NCBI RefSeq assembly: GCF_005239225.2
Contig: NC_133293.1
Location: forward strand, 1,364,001-1,428,000
Direction: 5' to 3'
Length of the DNA: 64,000 bases
Origin: Populus alba
Lineage: Eukaryota > Streptophyta > Magnoliopsida > Malpighiales > Salicaceae
The position numbers and the translations under genes were made by a program. This document shows positions 1 to 11,308 of this stretch, piece by piece (position 1 is the stretch's first letter; every line of letters starts with the position of its first letter). Under the pieces are notes generated by a model, which ran no database searches, was not told the origin of the DNA, and saw nothing but the letters and a program-made list of their open reading frames with translations.

Positions 1-1239
1 ATATTGCCGCGTTTCCAACACTCCCTCACTCTTGATTTAGTCAACGAAGGGACCTAGCCAAGGAAACTTGTTTGATGCTTCTCCCAGTGACAAAGATCAA
101 ACATATATATAATATATACTAACAATACTAGGAGACAAGTTTTGGTTCCGGAAATTATTAATATGTAATCTCTATAGAGCATGATATCTAGTCCATTTTA
201 ATTATTTTTAACACTAAAAGAATGAATTAATTTAAGAAAAATAAGCAACCCGTAAACTGTTTGGAAATCAAATACAGTCGTGTTCCTATACTAGTCTCAT
301 CAATGAGGCAACGGACAGATCACAAAATAAAGTGTTGACGACCAATCCCACATTTCATCCAAGTTCCGATCTTATTATAAATATTTCATGATTAATTAAA
401 TATTTCATATTTCCTAAAGAAGACGAGGACGAGTGGTAGAAGTCCCCAGCAACGTACACTTCCCATAAGACGAGCTGCAGAGGAACAGCACAAACTGTAT
501 CTATTAGCACATGTTCATTGCTATTTTCTGAGAAACATATAAATTGTTTAACCCTTCAAGTAAACAGTCCCCTGTTCTTGTTAATAATAGCAATTGATAT
601 AAAATCAAAAAAACCTAGCATGCATACTAATATTAAAATTAACTATGCGTAAATTAAAACAAGTATATAAATTGAAAGAATGATAAGCAAGAAAATTATT
701 TAAAAAAACAACATATTACTAAATTAAGCATAGTTAGGAAATCAATATTAATTTTTTAAAGTTTATTTTTTTTAATTTTATCCATTAATATTTTATTATT
801 TTTTTGTATTTGTTTTTTGTGAAATTTTTCTATGGTTTTGAAAGAGACAAAGATTAACTCACACTTTTTTATTTCGATCTTCATTGAATCTTACTTTTAG
901 AAATAATTTTTTTTATTTAAATTAAATTAATTACATGAGAGGAAGCAAATTTTATTCAAACAAGCTATTGCCAGAACGTGGACATAATAGGTGAGGATGA
1001 CTCTTTAACTCTGCAAGCCCACTTGTGGCTTATTAAGAAGTTTTCTTCCGATTTTGTGGCTTTGAATTTCTTGGAAATTACATTTTAGTGGGCAAAGCAA
1101 TCTTCTCATAAATCTCATTGCTAAATACAATTTGGAAAAACCTCTCTGAACGAAGTCATTGCTTTGTACTTGAGATTTGATTTCGTCTTTAGATGTTTTA
1201 CACATCCTATGTCAGTATACAATTTAAGATTAGTTTGCC
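1..1239. other. AT-rich spacer upstream of the RLP gene
   Basis: No convincing coding region, RNA gene or mobile element was recognised here. The sequence is AT-rich non-coding DNA with A/T runs, and the left edge of the window cuts it arbitrarily. A short open frame on the minus strand near 1005-1205 has no recognisable domain and looks like chance. Confidence 0.6.
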
Positions 1240-1247
1240 TATAAATA
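1240..1247 (+). promoter_or_regulatory. Putative TATA box of the RLP gene
   Basis: TATAAATA lies 42 bp before the chosen ATG at 1289. This would place the transcription start roughly 15-20 nt before the ATG, giving a very short 5' UTR. It also argues against starting translation at the in-frame ATG at 1193, which lies upstream of the box. Inference from motif and spacing only. Confidence 0.4.
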
Positions 1248-1288
1248 CTGCTAATAATGTCTTTCTTCATTCCTCATCTCTCCCAAAC

Positions 1289-3580
1289 ATGGGGTTTCCA
1301 CCTATTTCATCTCTCTCTTTCATTCTGTTTCTCTTCCATTTCCATTCAACTATTTCTTCTTCTCATTTCTGTGCTCCTGACCAAAGCCTTTCTTTGCTCC
1401 AATTCAAAGAATCCTTTTCCATTAATAGCTCTGCTTCAGGGCGTTGCCACCATCCCAAGACAGAGTCGTGGAAAGAGGGTACAGACTGCTGCTCGTGGGA
1501 TGGCATCACCTGTGACATGAAAACAGGGCATGTCACTGGACTGGACCTTGCTTGCAGCATGCTTTATGGCACCCTCCATTCCAATAGCACCCTCTTCTCC
1601 CTGCATCATCTTCAAAAGCTCGACCTCTCTGACAATCATTTCAACTTCTCCCATATTTCTTCTCGATTTGGCCACTTTTCCAACCTGACACTTCTTAACC
1701 TAAATTTCTCAGTCTTTGCAGGACAAGTTCCTTCGGAAATAACTCACCTCTCCAAATTGGTTTCACTTGATCTATCTGAGAATGACTTTATGAGTCTAGA
1801 ACCATCATTACTTGGTAATCTCACACAACTCACCTTCTTAGACCTCTCAAGTAATAATTTTAACGGTCAGATCCTATCATCACTTGGTAATCTCACACAA
1901 CTCACCTCCTTAGACCTCTCACGTAATAATTTTAGCGGTCAGATCCCATCATCACTAGGAAACCTTGTACAGCTTCGTTACTTAGATCTCTTTTCCAATA
2001 AATTTATGGGTCAAGTTCCAAATTCTTTAGGTAGCCTAATCAATCTTTCAGATTTAGATTTATCAAATAATCAACTAGTAGGCCCTATCCATTCTCAATT
2101 AAATACCCTTTCAAATCTAAAATATCTATTTTTATATGGTAACTTGTTCAATGGAACAATACCATCCTTTTTGTTTGCTCTTCCTTCTTTACAATCTCTT
2201 GACCTTCATAACAATAATTTCATAGGTAATATAAGTGAACTCCAACATGATTCCTTAAGATTCCTTGATTTGAGCAATAACCACTTGCGTGGTCCAATCC
2301 CAAGTTCGATTTTCGAACAAGAGAACTTGACAGCCCTTATTCTTGCATCCAATAGTAAATTGACAGGTGAGATTTCTTTTTCTATTTGCAAGCTAAGATC
2401 CCTTGTGGTCCTGGACTTGTCCAACAATAGCTTGAGTGGTTCTATACCATTATGTTTGGGGAACTTCAGCAGCATGCTCTTAGTATTGCATCTAGGCATG
2501 AACAATCTTCAAGGCACTATCCCTTTAACATTTTCAAAGGATAATAGCTTGGAATATCTCAACCTCAATGGAAATGAATTAGAAGGGAAAATACCACCAT
2601 CTATCATCAACTGCACAATGTTGGAAGTTCTTGATCTTGGCAACAACAAGATTGAGGATGCATTTCCCTACTTTCTAGAAACGCTTTCAAAGCTGCAAAT
2701 TTTTGTCCTAAAATCGAATAAACTCCAAGGTTTTGTGAAGGGTCCAACTGCATATAATTCCTTCTCTAAATTACAGATTCTTGACATCTCTGACAACAAT
2801 TTTAGTGGGCCATTGCCAACAGGGTATTTCAATAGTCTTGAAGCAATGATGGCCTCGGATCAGATCATGATTTACATGGGGACAAAAAATTACTCTAGCT
2901 ATGTCTATTCCATAGAAATGATATGGAAAGGTGTAGAAATTGAGTTTACGAAGATCCAAAGTACTATCAGAGTACTTGATTTGTCAAATAACAATTTCAC
3001 CGGAGAAATTTCAAAAGTGATAGGAAAGCTTAAAGCACTCCAACAGCTCAACCTTTCTCATAATTACCTTACAGGTCATATCCAATCATCATTAGGAAAT
3101 TTGACTAATTTGGAATCATTAGATCTATCTTCAAATTTGCTTACCGGAAGGATTCCAACGCAGCTGGAGGGTCTAACATTTCTTGCAATCCTAAACCTTT
3201 CACATAACCAACTCGAGGGGCCCATACCAAGTGGAGAGCAATTCAACACCTTTGATGCAAGCTCATTTGAAGGAAACTTGGGTTTATGTGGATCTCAAGT
3301 ACTAAAAAAATGTTACGGTGATGAGGCACGATCATTACCGCCATCAAGCTTTGATGAAGGAGATGATTCAACATTGTTTGGAGAAGGATTTGGATGGAAA
3401 GCTGTGACAGTGGGGTATGGATGTGGGTTTGTGTTTGGAGTTGCAACGGGATACGTTGTATTTAGAACAAAAAAGCCTTCATGGTTTCTTAGGATGGTTG
3501 AAGATAAATGGAATCTCCAGAGTAGAAAGACAAAGAAGAATGTTGGCAGATATGGTGCTTATTTAGAAGAAACTAAATAA
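1289..3580 (+). CDS. LRR receptor-like protein (Cf-9/RLP type, no kinase)
   Basis: Intronless coding region for a 763-aa cell-surface receptor-like protein. The start at 1289 is chosen because it begins a clear signal peptide (about residues 1-26, with a hydrophobic SFILFLFHF core); an in-frame ATG at 1193 would bury it. Next come the LRRNT cap with its paired cysteines (DCCSW), a long run of plant-type extracellular LRRs (LxxLDLSxNxFxGxIP), a short non-LRR island around MIYMGTKNYSSYVYS, further LRRs, and the typical C-cap ending SFEGNLGLCG. An acidic stretch precedes one membrane segment with glycine-spaced GxxxG features (GFVFGVATGYVVF), followed by a short basic tail. There is no kinase domain, so by family knowledge it would signal through partners such as SOBIR1/BAK1 in immunity or development. 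The ligand is unknown. It is somewhat short for the family (often 850-1000 aa). Confidence 0.9.
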   Translation: MGFPPISSLSFILFLFHFHSTISSSHFCAPDQSLSLLQFKESFSINSSASGRCHHPKTESWKEGTDCCSWDGITCDMKTGHVTGLDLACSMLYGTLHSNSTLFSLHHLQKLDLSDNHFNFSHISSRFGHFSNLTLLNLNFSVFAGQVPSEITHLSKLVSLDLSENDFMSLEPSLLGNLTQLTFLDLSSNNFNGQILSSLGNLTQLTSLDLSRNNFSGQIPSSLGNLVQLRYLDLFSNKFMGQVPNSLGSLINLSDLDLSNNQLVGPIHSQLNTLSNLKYLFLYGNLFNGTIPSFLFALPSLQSLDLHNNNFIGNISELQHDSLRFLDLSNNHLRGPIPSSIFEQENLTALILASNSKLTGEISFSICKLRSLVVLDLSNNSLSGSIPLCLGNFSSMLLVLHLGMNNLQGTIPLTFSKDNSLEYLNLNGNELEGKIPPSIINCTMLEVLDLGNNKIEDAFPYFLETLSKLQIFVLKSNKLQGFVKGPTAYNSFSKLQILDISDNNFSGPLPTGYFNSLEAMMASDQIMIYMGTKNYSSYVYSIEMIWKGVEIEFTKIQSTIRVLDLSNNNFTGEISKVIGKLKALQQLNLSHNYLTGHIQSSLGNLTNLESLDLSSNLLTGRIPTQLEGLTFLAILNLSHNQLEGPIPSGEQFNTFDASSFEGNLGLCGSQVLKKCYGDEARSLPPSSFDEGDDSTLFGEGFGWKAVTVGYGCGFVFGVATGYVVFRTKKPSWFLRMVEDKWNLQSRKTKKNVGRYGAYLEETK
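1811..1954 (+). repeat. 72-bp tandem duplication encoding LRR units
   Basis: Two adjacent 72-bp units (1811-1882 and 1883-1954) differ at only a few positions. Each encodes a 24-residue LRR beginning LGNLTQLT. The period is three times the LRR length, so the frame is preserved. The closeness of the copies compared with the other LRRs suggests a recent unequal exchange. Confidence 0.85.
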
Positions 3581-3598
3581 TGCAATTGATATTTTCAG

Positions 3599-3706
3599 GT
3601 AAGTTTTGCAAGCATTTGAGTTTTCAAATTTTATGTTCACAGTTTATGTTAGTCTATCTTTTCTTTACTATTTCATTTGATCATTCTTACCTTTCTAATT
3701 TTGCAG
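3599..3706 (+). other. Predicted 3' UTR intron of the RLP gene
   Basis: Eighteen nucleotides after the RLP stop codon the sequence reads TTTCAG/GTAAGT, a near-consensus donor. A T-rich tract ending TTTTGCAG, a good acceptor, follows at 3706. The implied 108-nt intron would lie wholly in the 3' UTR. It is close enough to the stop that nonsense-mediated decay would not be expected under the usual 50-nt rule. Predicted from splice-site appearance only. Confidence 0.5.
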
Positions 3707-3780
3707 TACGTACAAACAAGATATCAAGTGGATCAACAATAGGGTGGCGAATTCATATATAGTATTGGATTATTATTTTT

Positions 3781-4198
3781 TTTTTTTTTTGTAGTTTACA
3801 TAATACTTCTATGAAAAAGAATTCATGCATGTAACCAGTTTGTGTTAACTATAAAATCACTTAAATAAATCTCTGTTTCTAGGAGTATTTTGAAAGTTAT
3901 AGAGTTATAAACGGATTGAAGCAATTCTTGTAAAGTTAATAGAGCATCCGACAAAATGTTACTGCTAATAATTAAAGATCCTTCAATAAGGACAAGTTAG
4001 GAATGTTTAATCTTAGTTAGGAATGTTCACAAAGTACTACCTTGCTTTCATTATCAGAGTGAAACTAAATTTCACTCAACATAATCGGTGGGTGACAGCA
4101 AGTTTTAGAATAACAATGCAATAATTTTAAACCATAATTGTTTTGCTAATGCAAGACAAAGCTCAAGCACAAGAGAAGCAATTCAAATGCATACTCAC
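3781..4198. other. Spacer between RLP gene and AAA-ATPase fragment
   Basis: AT-rich non-coding DNA. I looked here on the minus strand for the next exon expected after the AAA fragment (the Walker B region) and did not recognise it. Confidence 0.5.
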
Positions 4199-4452
4199 CG
4201 AGCTTTTGTGCATCGCCAAACCACTTGCTCATCAGATTAGAGATCCTCACATTTATAAAAACAGCTCCAAAGTCTCTGACAATAGCTTTTGCAAGCATGG
4301 TCTTCCCTGTGCCTGGAGGTCCATATAACAATACCTTTTTTTGTGGACCAAGAAGTTTCCCATGTGGGAAGAGCTCAGGTTTCCGCAGAGGAAGAACCAC
4401 CAGTTCATACAAAGCTTTCTTGATAGATTCCAACCCTCCAATTGATTCAAAA
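4199..4452 (-). pseudogene. Orphan exon of an Msp1/ATAD1-like AAA ATPase
   Basis: The minus strand encodes about 84 residues of an AAA domain of the Msp1/ATAD1 group, which extracts mislocalised tail-anchored proteins from membranes. It starts at FESIGGLESIKK, includes the Walker A motif GPPGTGKT, and ends at SNLMSKWFGDAQKL, exactly where a good donor (GTGAGT) follows. The downstream Walker B, sensor and second-region exons are not found between here and the RLP gene, and I see no AG acceptor directly before FESIGG. The substitution of K for the usual glycine in PQKKVLLYG also suggests relaxed constraint. Most likely a truncated gene copy. An intact gene whose other exons lie in the assembly gap is less likely, because the missing C-terminal exons should lie on the other side. 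Confidence 0.6.
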
Positions 4453-5158
4453 ATAAAAATACACAATTGCAGCATATTGATAAACCATTAAACCGACCAT
4501 AAATTCTAAAGCTTCTGTCCCAATCAATTACATTTTCAACATGAGAACATGGCCATATTCAATAGTGTTTAGAGGATAGGCTTGATTATTACGAAGCAGT
4601 TAAATCTTCTACAGAGCAATTGCAGCCAGAAGGTTTCATAATTGAAATGTTGGTTTTTCGAATCCAAATTTCATCAGGCATAGAAAGAACTAATATCTAT
4701 ATTTTCCAGTTATAGCAATCGTATTGGTTCAAGGCCAAGTCTTCAAATTTAATTCCTTCCAACTGTGAACCCCTCCCAGTCAGTCACGCAAGAGGCTAAT
4801 ACTGAGCATAGCAGCCATCAGCGTTCACATAGTATCATTTTCAAAAAAGGTGGACTCACATAAATGGAACTAATCATGTGCCATTAGTTTATGATATAGC
4901 AGAGACTCAAATCCACTCCATATGATGGATATTTTCATATATTCAGTTGACATTAGAAACTGAGTATTTGTTGCTTGGTAGCAGCCAACAAAGTATAGAC
5001 AGCCTAGAAAACAAATGGCAAGTTTGAAGACACCAGGAAATATTATAACTGGATGGTTGAATAAACAATGACAACAGTACTATAGCACCAGCCCAGAGGT
5101 CAACACGACAGTACAAAAGTTCCAATATATCCGAAACGAACTTGGTCTCCAGTTTCCA
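4453..5158. other. Unassigned non-coding sequence before the gap
   Basis: No confident gene. A short minus-strand frame at about 4943-5158 contains VDLWAGAIVLL, vaguely like protein-kinase subdomain IX, but this is too weak to annotate. The border of the retrotransposon that follows presumably lies here or in the gap. Confidence 0.4.
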
Positions 5159-5658
5159 NNNNNNNNNNNNNNNNNNNNNNNNNNNNNNNNNNNNNNNNNN
5201 NNNNNNNNNNNNNNNNNNNNNNNNNNNNNNNNNNNNNNNNNNNNNNNNNNNNNNNNNNNNNNNNNNNNNNNNNNNNNNNNNNNNNNNNNNNNNNNNNNNN
5301 NNNNNNNNNNNNNNNNNNNNNNNNNNNNNNNNNNNNNNNNNNNNNNNNNNNNNNNNNNNNNNNNNNNNNNNNNNNNNNNNNNNNNNNNNNNNNNNNNNNN
5401 NNNNNNNNNNNNNNNNNNNNNNNNNNNNNNNNNNNNNNNNNNNNNNNNNNNNNNNNNNNNNNNNNNNNNNNNNNNNNNNNNNNNNNNNNNNNNNNNNNNN
5501 NNNNNNNNNNNNNNNNNNNNNNNNNNNNNNNNNNNNNNNNNNNNNNNNNNNNNNNNNNNNNNNNNNNNNNNNNNNNNNNNNNNNNNNNNNNNNNNNNNNN
5601 NNNNNNNNNNNNNNNNNNNNNNNNNNNNNNNNNNNNNNNNNNNNNNNNNNNNNNNNNN
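5159..5658. other. Assembly gap (500 N)
   Basis: Exactly 500 consecutive N, which suggests a fixed-size placeholder rather than a measured gap. Reverse transcriptase, RNase H and integrase of the adjacent Ogre/Tat element, and its 3' LTR, are absent on the far side. Either they collapsed into this gap or the element is truncated. Confidence 0.98.
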
Positions 5659-8439
5659 ACCCATTCAGCATTTACCACTTCAAATGCATGCAGATTTCGC
5701 ATCTGTGCTCCTTCAGCTTCTATGTAAGGGCATTGATATATTTCTTGTCATTGACAGAGTTTCCTCAGCTTTTACTGTCACCAAATTCCATGATGATGAA
5801 CTTAAGTCGTTGATTGTAAAAAAGATGTGACGGCTCGGGCTGCGTGGATCCAAGGCCTCCCCAATAAAATACTATATGATGGATGGATATCCATTACTTG
5901 CAACGTTACTTGGAACGGCTGAGGGCCAATAACCAGTTCAACATCAATATTCCCGATGATTGGTCTAGGTGACCCATCATATGCTCTGGCAGTCATAGTA
6001 CTGGGCTTCATGTGAGAGGCATCAACAGGCATTTTATCCAGCACATGTCTTGGCAACACATTTAAAGCAGAGCCATTATCTATGAGCACCTTCGCAATAA
6101 CACAATCTTTGCACTTTACGGTGATGTATAACGGCTTATTATGGCTGGCCCCCTCAGATCAAGTTCATCAATCAGTGAAGTAAAAGATAGTTGATGGCTT
6201 GAATTCTACCCACCAAATTCATGCTCTATAGAATCATATGTGATGTCTTGCAAACATATGCCTCGTTGAGAAACCTTTTGAAGGGCATTCCGATGGAGTT
6301 CTGAACTTAATATCAGTGACAACAAGGAAATCCTAGCTGGCGTCTTTTTAAGCTGTTCCACCATGCTATATTCACTATGCCTCATTAACTTCAAAAACTC
6401 ATTAGCTTCTTCACCATTTACTGGCTTATTAACTTCCTCTGTCTCTACCACATTCTTCCCTTTATCCTTTTTATAGTTTTCTAACTCTCAGGAGTAAAGC
6501 ATCTTCCCACCTTCTGGTGAGTCCTCCTACCTCGACATTGAAACTGGGGTAGGAATCTCGGGCTACAAAGACGGAATAACCATAATTATAAGGCAAAGCA
6601 TTATAATTTCCGCTAACAGGATTCAGAGGCTTGTTAGGATCATTTTAGGTGGACCCCCCTTTAGTTGGTTGATATCGACAAACTTCCCCCTTATTGCCAT
6701 AACCAGTCAATGTTCCTACCAAATCATCTTCTTCATGTTTCATTAATCTCAACACCCCTAGTGTCATCATGTTTTCCACCTCACAATTAAACTCCTCACA
6801 AGAGTCTATATCATGTCCAAACTGCTGATGATATTTGCAGTATTTGCTCATTGCCTCTCCTAACTTGCACATTGACTGGTATTTTGAGATACCCAACTTG
6901 TTTCAACTTCTCATACAGGCTATCCATTGTGACTTTCAGCATTGTTGTACCCTCTTTTACCACCTCCAAGCTATTGACTCCCCCACTTCCTGAAGCGTGG
7001 TTTGGTAAAGGATTGGACTTCACATTCGGGGAATCATCAAAGGAAATCCACCTGCTTTTGATAAGTTGGAGTATTTTTCCTTTTGAATGCAATACATCCA
7101 TCAATGTTATGACTAAGGGCACCGGCATGGTAGTCGCATTTTTTATCAGGTTTATACCAAGCAAGGAATGGTGGTTGTAAAGGGGTTAAAGGAACAAGTG
7201 TTATTTGGCCGATGCTAAGAAGCCTTTTATGCATTTCAGCGAGAGTTAGAGGCAATGGCGGAAGTTGTACTTGTTCCTCTGAGAAATTTCTTCTTGGGCG
7301 GTAGGTATTGTTGTTTGGGTTGTTTGCGGGATTATTTTGGTTGTGGGTAGGTGAAGCAAATTTTATGTTAGATATGGAAGGCAAGTAGGTTGTGATGGTT
7401 TTTGAAGTTATAATCGTCTTGGTAGACCTTCCTTCCCCTTCCTCCTCTCTCGACATTATGAATTTCTGATTCTTTCTTCCTTCCAACGAAACCTCTTTTT
7501 TCAACTGGATCTACAATTCTCCCCGCTCGAATAGCATGTTCGATCCTTTCAGCTATGAAAACCAGATCGGAGAAATTTTGCGCTGCACTACCAACCAAGT
7601 ACTTAAAATACGGGGCTTTGAAAGTGTTGGAAAATAAACCCGTCATTTCCCTCTCTAGCAATGGAGGGTTAACTTGTGCAGCTGCCTCACGCCATCTTTG
7701 GGCATACTCTCTTACAGACTCTTTATTTCCCTTTTCCATAGCTTGTAAACTTGATCGATCTGGGGCAACATCCATATTAAACTTATATTGCTTAATAAAA
7801 GCATCCACCAAGTCCTTCCAACCCTTAATTTTCATGTTATCTAAACGCATATACCAGGCAAGAGCAACATCACTCAGACTGTCTTGAAAAAAAAATGGAA
7901 TCAATAACTTCTCATTCATGAACCACGTCCGCCATTTTATTACAATATGCCTTAAGATGGGTTATCGGGCATTGAGTTCCAGTATACTTGATAAATTCCG
8001 GTACTCTGAATTTCCTGGGAATAACCACATTAGGCACTAAACACATTTCGGCAGCCTTTACCGGGTCATACAAATTGTTTCCTTCGATGACCCTCATCCT
8101 TTCCTCTAAAGCAGCTAGTTTCTCTTGACCATCCTCGTTTACCATTCTATCCCTTTGGGGATCCTCTTCTCTTGGAACAATATGGGGAATCCTTATCGGG
8201 AATGCTGGTTGAGCAGGTAGGAAGTGAGCAACATCATGAGGTTCTGATGGCGGAATGAAGGAAGCTGTAGGCATTGGCTGGAATTGAGCTGTGAACGATG
8301 GTTGAGAAGATGTTCCTTCTCCAGATTTGGATTTCAAAGCTTGCTCGAGCAGACTAGTAAGCCTTGCTACATCCTCCTTTAGGCTCTCCATCTCTTTTTT
8401 GTATTGAGTTTCTAACTGAGCTCTCTCTTCATTGTCCAT
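5659..8439 (-). pseudogene. Degenerate gag-protease of the Ogre/Tat element
   Basis: Starting at 8439 with MDNEERAQLE, the minus strand encodes a coiled region and a low-complexity linker. The gag core follows, recognisable from KLLIPFFFQDSLSDVALAWY and RWREAAAQVNPPL. It continues through zinc-knuckle-like Cys/His clusters (CDYHAGALSHNIDGC and CKYHQQFGHDIDSC) to an aspartic protease with LIDNGSALNVLP and the downstream ILLGRPWIH. The protein is spread over all three frames (frame changes near 7915, 7400-7500, 7040-7160, 6850, 6450 and 6100), and a stop follows the protease. The DNG in place of DTG/DSG is common in this plant clade and need not mean inactivity by itself, but the frameshifts do. 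The reading resumes just before the gap (MRNLHAFEVVNAEW). Confidence 0.85.
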
Positions 8440-8772
8440 TTGTGTCCGTAACCGGGTGTTATGGACACGTTTCAGTGGGGGACCTATATTTCACCTGGTA
8501 TATGCAAAATGTGACATCTTATAAGCATATGCATCAATATGAATGCAACATATTGGGCACAGATTATATTCATGGGAGGGTGATCAAACAACCTTTATTC
8601 TTTGGATGCTTGGTTAGATCTACATCTGATACTTATTGCAATGCCGAGAGGAGATCTGTTTAACCTTTTACCATCTGAGCTTTCAGCCTTGTATACGCAT
8701 TTTAAAAAAAATAAAGGTCTCCGCCTTTCTTTATTTAACCCATAAAAACTTTCATTACAACAAATGATCATC

Positions 8773-10699
8773 TTAATCTATTACAGGGGGAAAGGCACTG
8801 CCTCTATTAGCTATAGCTTTTAGAAACATATCGGTGTTATTCATGCTCCCTCGATACTTTGCGATGTCCCCTCCAACTTGACGAGCCTCCACTCTTAGCC
8901 AATGAGCCTCGGCTGCAGCTCGGTCAATTTGCTCTTGAAATTCCCTTATTCTTTCAGTATGGATCAAGTTGTTTCTGGATAGAGAATTATTAGCAGTATC
9001 TAATATTTGAATGTGACTCTCCATCATTTTCTGACTTTCTAGCAATTGTTCGGTCTTTGCTTCTCCTTTGCCAATAATAGTCCTCAATGCTTTTTGCTTC
9101 AATTTTACTACTATTGAGTTCAGTTCTCAAATTCTGTGTGGCTTTGACTATCTGCTTGGATTTAACCAATTCCAATTCAACATCTTTTAGCTGGCTCTTG
9201 AGTTCTTTTAGATCTGTTAAACGCTTGCTTGACACAGCTTGATTTCTAAGTCGTTCATTGCTTTCATCTGATCTCGGCCAAACGAGTCCCTTTCTTCCTC
9301 AGCCAATTTCCTTATAGCTTTTTCTTCGGCTAACTGATGCTCTAATGATAGTCTCAAATCCTCCTTCGCTTTAAGCTCGGCTTGCAATCATTTTACTTGC
9401 TCTCTTAGTTCTTCTTCGCAACTCACCCTCTTTCTTTGAGTGCCCACAGATTCTGAAATTTCTACCATGTAGGAGACTCTTTTGTCACGCCATTCGGGAT
9501 ACTTTTCACTAACTGTGGGATTCCTTGATCCATTCTCCTTCTTTATCAGCAACAAAGAGCTCCAATCCTGCTTAATGCTTTCTAACATTTCCATGACGGC
9601 CCCTTTATAGACCCCGGTAAATTGAGCTATGTCAATTGTTCTAGGAACACTTTGTATGCCCCCAAGTTGCCTTACAACTAAAGCAGGTGCGTAACTGACA
9701 TATCCTGTTACTTCCAATTTAATGGTACCAAGGCTTTTCTCCACAACTCATCAAGCTTGTCATATTCCTCATCCAAGGAGCTTTCCAATTAAAAATGCTT
9801 AATGGAAGCCTTTGCAATTTTACCCTCCAATCATCTTCCGAAAAGCTCTCCCACTCTTTTGATACGAACAACTCGAGTGGCTTTTGGTCAAACCACCAGA
9901 AATTATTAAATATTGGCGTCTACGTTTCTATATGACTTAACAACCAAATGAATAGTAAAGAGACACAACACCTCATGGAACCTTTACCCGTTTTCTTGCA
10001 ATGACTAAGAGATAGGAAGGTTTCCGCCAAAATCGCAGCACACGGGTTGATCTTTGTCTTTTCATATTCCACAAACAAATTGGCAGCTTCCAAACTGATA
10101 ATTCCCGTAGTAGAAGGACATAGAACCAAACCGAATATTCCCAAAGCCAATATTCTATGTTTCTCTGATTGAGCATCCGGGTTAGCTTTTTTAACAATCA
10201 GCAACTCCTCTAGCCGTTTCCATCTAAGACCGCCAGAGTTATCTTTCTCTCTATACGGTATTAGTTGAGGGATCCCAAGTAGTTTGGCAAGCTCATCCAT
10301 GGTGTCGTCGATTCTCTGGCGGAAGTACACTTTGTAGGCATCTTCGGGGAATTCAGTCAACACACTATACTCTTTGATGGTAGGTGTCATGTCAACATTT
10401 TGAAAAGTGAAACGTCGGTAATCAGGATCCCAAAAATGTATCATGGCTTTTATAGCTGATGGCAAAACTGGCACTTTCAAAAGGTGCAAAATCCTCCCAT
10501 ACTTCATAGCAAATTCTGCTTCATCTATTTGATACTTAGTGAGTGAAAATAATCTGCTAGTGTCATTTATTATGCATCTGACATCTTTGAGTAGCGGTGT
10601 CCCACTGGCATTTGGTCTAGGGCAGTCTCCCTCGGTCATTTGCAAGGATTCAGATTCGAGTCCATACTCAACAGTGGTTACCTCACGAATAACGGTCAT
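8773..10699 (-). pseudogene. Degenerate ORF1 of the Ogre/Tat element
   Basis: The longest piece (10699-9920) encodes a ~259-residue segment with MTPTIKEYSVL and WDPDYRRFTFQNVDM, resembling the plant-mobile-domain-like protein that precedes gag in Ogre elements. The C-terminal third, in fragments at 9744-9388, 9235-8990 and 9102-8773, is rich in E, K, Q and L and predicts coiled coil. At least three frame changes separate the pieces. The function of ORF1 in the lineage is not established. Confidence 0.7.
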
Positions 10700-11055
10700 T
10701 ATGTCACCCGAAAGTCCTGTAATGAAAATGCTTAAATGTTATGCTTATCTCAATGAAATTATACAGGGACCAACCTAAAGAATAGGTTCTAGTTATTAAA
10801 TGCATCTGGGTAGTTTTGCTATCTAGTCTCAAAGGTCTTTCGCATGCTTAGTGATCTTCCTCGAAAGGTTGATATGAGGTTTACAAGTAGCGTGAAGATA
10901 GAGGCCCTGAGTAAAATCAGTTTGGCATATCAACCACTGTCGAGCAAACAAATCATGCGAGAGTTGGATAGTTTCGCGAGCCTTACCCAGGCTAAAGCCA
11001 TTAGGGTGTCGTTACTTCTCCACTTATCTTAAAGTTGGTACCACACGTGTATATA

Positions 11056-11086
<31 letters not shown>

Positions 11087-11288
11087 GCATGATAAATATG
11101 AATGATTATGTTTGCTACAATAGTAAAAAGAACAAAAATAAAATAAAATAAAATAAAATACACAAAAACATAATAAATAATAATAAACAATAAATAAATA
11201 AATAAATAAACTTGATAAACACCAAACAACACAAAAAAAAAAAAAACATATTTAGCAATACAAGAAAATAAAAAACAAAGCTTAGCCT
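10700..11288 (-). other. Leader region of the Ogre/Tat element with simple repeats
   Basis: Lies between the primer-binding site and ORF1. It contains a (TA)n run at about 11064-11087 and A-rich AAATA/AAAT simple repeats at 11135-11220. No coding potential. Confidence 0.6.
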
Positions 11289-11308
11289 GGTCCCCAGTGG
11301 AGTCGCCA
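11289..11308 (-). other. Primer-binding site (tRNA-Arg type)
   Basis: On the minus strand this reads TGGCGACTCCACTGGGGACC, placed three bases (GAA) after the LTR end GTGTGACA. It matches the form known for Ogre/Tat elements, which prime from tRNA-Arg. It fixes the element's orientation and the inner LTR edge. Confidence 0.85.

Noticed and set aside
4943..5158. Kinase-like fragment (VDLWAGAIVLL) on the minus strand
   Set aside because: Resemblance to protein-kinase subdomain IX is limited to about ten residues, other motifs are absent, and the sequence abuts the assembly gap.
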